This document shows, in pieces, positions 5,771-7,059 of a stretch of 7,059 bases of DNA; the first letter of the stretch is position 1, and every line of letters starts with the position of its first letter. The position numbers and the translations under genes were made by a program. Below the pieces are notes generated by a model. The model had not been told where the DNA came from. It searched no databases and saw nothing but the letters and a program-made list of their open reading frames with translations. Source of the stretch: Spirochaetaceae bacterium (GTDB lineage: Bacteria > Spirochaetota > Spirochaetia > Treponematales > Breznakiellaceae); assembly GCA_031255315.1 (NCBI GenBank), contig JAIRSS010000061.1, positions 1 through 7,059 of the forward strand, given 5' to 3'.

Positions 5771-5794
5771 ATGCAAGGAGATTTTGCGCTATGA
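5771..5794 (+). CDS. Possible seven-codon mini-ORF overlapping the fabF start
   Basis: ATG at 5771 opens a frame reading MQGDFAL and stops with TGA at 5792-5794, which overlaps the fabF ATG as ATGA. AAGGAG (5762-5767) lies only 3 nt before it, which is closer than ideal. A second AAGGAG (5775-5780), inside the mini-ORF, sits 10 nt before fabF, which is longer than ideal. If translated, the mini-ORF would deliver ribosomes to fabF by stop-start coupling. It could be the remnant of a lost gene such as acpP, or chance. There is no conservation evidence. Confidence 0.2.
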   Translation: MQGDFAL

Positions 5795-7059
5795 AGAAAA
5801 AGGTAGTCGTAACCGGTATGGGGATATTGAGCCCCATAGGAAATTCAGCGGCGGAATTTAAAGACGCCCTTATTGCGGGGAAAAACGGCATAGGGCGGAT
5901 CACCCGGTTCGATCCGGAGGGGTTTGATTCCCAAATCGCCGGGGAGGTCAAAAACTTCAACCCTTCCGACTGGATGGATAAGAAAGACGCCCGGAAGATG
6001 TGCCGGTTCAGTCAGTTTGCCGTGGCCGCGGCGCGGCAGGCCCTGGAACAGGCGGGGCTTTTGGCGGATGTCGAGACCGGCGAAGGGGTAAAGCGGCGGA
6101 TTACCTGCGATCCCGCCATGACCGGCATCGTCCTGGGCAACGGCATCGGGGGCTTTGAGGTAGTTACCGAGTCCTTCAAAAAACTCTTTGATCTCGGCCC
6201 CAAACGGATGCTTCCCCTCACGGTGCCCATGATGATACCTAACGAGGCGGCGGGTAATGTCTCCATGATCTTCGGGATCAAAGGCCCGGCCTATACGCAG
6301 GTAACCGCCTGTGCTTCCGGCACCGACGCCCTGGGGCAGGCCCTGGATATGATTCGCGCGGGCCGCTGCGATGTGATGATCGCCGGGGGAACCGAAGCCT
6401 GCATCGTTCCCTTTGCCGTGGGCGGCTTCAACATGCTCAAGGCCCTGTCCACCAAACATAACAACGATCCGGAAAAGGCAAGCCGTCCCTTTGACGCGGA
6501 CCGGGACGGCTTTGTCCTGGGCGAAGGCGCGGGCGTTCTGGTCCTGGAAAGCGAAGAACACGCGAAGGCCCGGGGAGCGGACATTCTGGCGGAATTAGCC
6601 GGATACGGCGGCAGCGCCGACGCCTACCATATCACCTCGCCTGAACCCTCCGGGCACGGGGGGGCGCGGGCTATCAAGTTGGCCCTGACCGATGCGGGGC
6701 TGAAAGCTGAAGATATTCAATACTACAACGCCCACGGGACATCTACGGAGATCAACGATCCCACCGAGACCCGAATGATAAAAGACGCCTTTGGCCCTCA
6801 CGCCTATAAATTGAAGATTTCCAGTACCAAGAGCATGACCGGCCACTGCATAGCCGGGGGCGGCGGCATAGAAGCTGTCGCCTGTATCCTGGCCATTCAG
6901 AACGGCTTTTTCCCGCCCACCATCAACCTGGACACCCCTGATCCCGCCTGCGATCTGGACTATGTACCCAACGTCGTCCAGTATGGGGAGATCAACGCCG
7001 CCGCTTCGGGTTCCATGGGATTCGGGGGGCATAACGGGGTGGTAGTTTTCAGGAGATAC
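5791..7059 (+). CDS. fabF: Beta-ketoacyl-ACP synthase II (FabF), last few residues outside window
   Basis: FabF performs the elongating condensations, joining acyl-ACP with malonyl-ACP. The 423 visible residues cover practically the whole protein (family about 410-430) with no stop before the window edge. The Cys-His-His triad is intact: C174 in VTACASGTDALGQA, H315 in NAHGTSTEINDPTET and H352 in STKSMTGHCIAGGGG, with the conserved K347. VVVTGMGILSPIG (5-17) is the usual N-terminus and RPFDADRDGFVLGEGAG (232-248) the usual mid-motif. Near the end, GSMGFGGHN (407-415) has Gly where most KAS enzymes have Asn (NSFGFGG). The ATG at 5791 follows AAGGAG (5775-5780) by 10 nt and overlaps the stop of a mini-ORF. 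It is the fourth fab gene, 53 bases after fabG, with no acpP between. The Cys-His-His triad and the length point to FabF rather than FabH; FabF against FabB is judged by operon position. Confidence 0.94.
   Translation, partial: MKKKVVVTGMGILSPIGNSAAEFKDALIAGKNGIGRITRFDPEGFDSQIAGEVKNFNPSDWMDKKDARKMCRFSQFAVAAARQALEQAGLLADVETGEGVKRRITCDPAMTGIVLGNGIGGFEVVTESFKKLFDLGPKRMLPLTVPMMIPNEAAGNVSMIFGIKGPAYTQVTACASGTDALGQALDMIRAGRCDVMIAGGTEACIVPFAVGGFNMLKALSTKHNNDPEKASRPFDADRDGFVLGEGAGVLVLESEEHAKARGADILAELAGYGGSADAYHITSPEPSGHGGARAIKLALTDAGLKAEDIQYYNAHGTSTEINDPTETRMIKDAFGPHAYKLKISSTKSMTGHCIAGGGGIEAVACILAIQNGFFPPTINLDTPDPACDLDYVPNVVQYGEINAAASGSMGFGGHNGVVVFRRY

Noticed and set aside
5738..5790. acpP between fabG and fabF
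   Set aside because: The spacer is 53 bases and has no DSL phosphopantetheine-site motif.
5009..6561. Long minus-strand open frames opposite fabG and fabF (255 and 238 codons)
   Set aside because: The coding strand carries intact FabG and FabF with all catalytic residues; the antisense frames are compositional by-products.

Overview
The window is bacterial DNA, visibly GC-rich in its genes with AT-rich islands at promoters. All complete genes lie on the + strand, use ATG starts and mostly have clear Shine-Dalgarno sites. It looks mainly chromosomal and housekeeping. The gene set (DEAD-box-type helicase, VUT/YhhQ transporter, fabH-fabD-fabG-fabF) and the protein style remind me of treponeme-like spirochaetes. 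That is an impression without a database search, so the taxon should be treated as open.

Left end (1-628): the first 109 bases hold the 5' part of a small minus-strand gene resembling antitoxins of PIN-type toxin-antitoxin pairs. A plausible promoter and a perfect inverted repeat lie over its start. The rest, to 628, has no convincing gene. It contains a 93-bp imperfect palindromic dispersed repeat of the 'GTCATTGCGAGGAGCGAAGCGACGA' kind, a decayed half copy of it, and several further palindromes.

Middle (629-2799): a divergent DEAD-box-type RNA helicase with DEGD in place of DEAD. After a 128-base leader comes a VUT/YhhQ membrane protein, probably a queuosine-precursor transporter.

Right (2800-7059): a type II fatty-acid synthesis operon. 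The 150-base region before it carries a compact inverted repeat with an inner GNRA-loop hairpin, then a good sigma70-type promoter (TTGAAA, 17 bp, TATATT) whose start region is covered by a palindrome, AATGACAA-N11-TTGTCATT. This is a good candidate operator for control of the operon. FabH (initiating condensation), FabD (malonyl-CoA to malonyl-ACP), FabG (ketoacyl reduction) and FabF (elongating condensation) follow in functional order. fabH and fabD overlap by 7 nt. The acyl carrier protein gene often found between fabG and fabF is absent; in its place is a 53-base spacer with a possible seven-codon ORF whose stop overlaps the fabF start. fabF reaches the window edge with all catalytic residues present.

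I see no wholly new system. The most useful leads are the putative fab operator, the structured repeat before it, the missing acpP with the mini-ORF, and the autoregulation-like site at the antitoxin-like gene.
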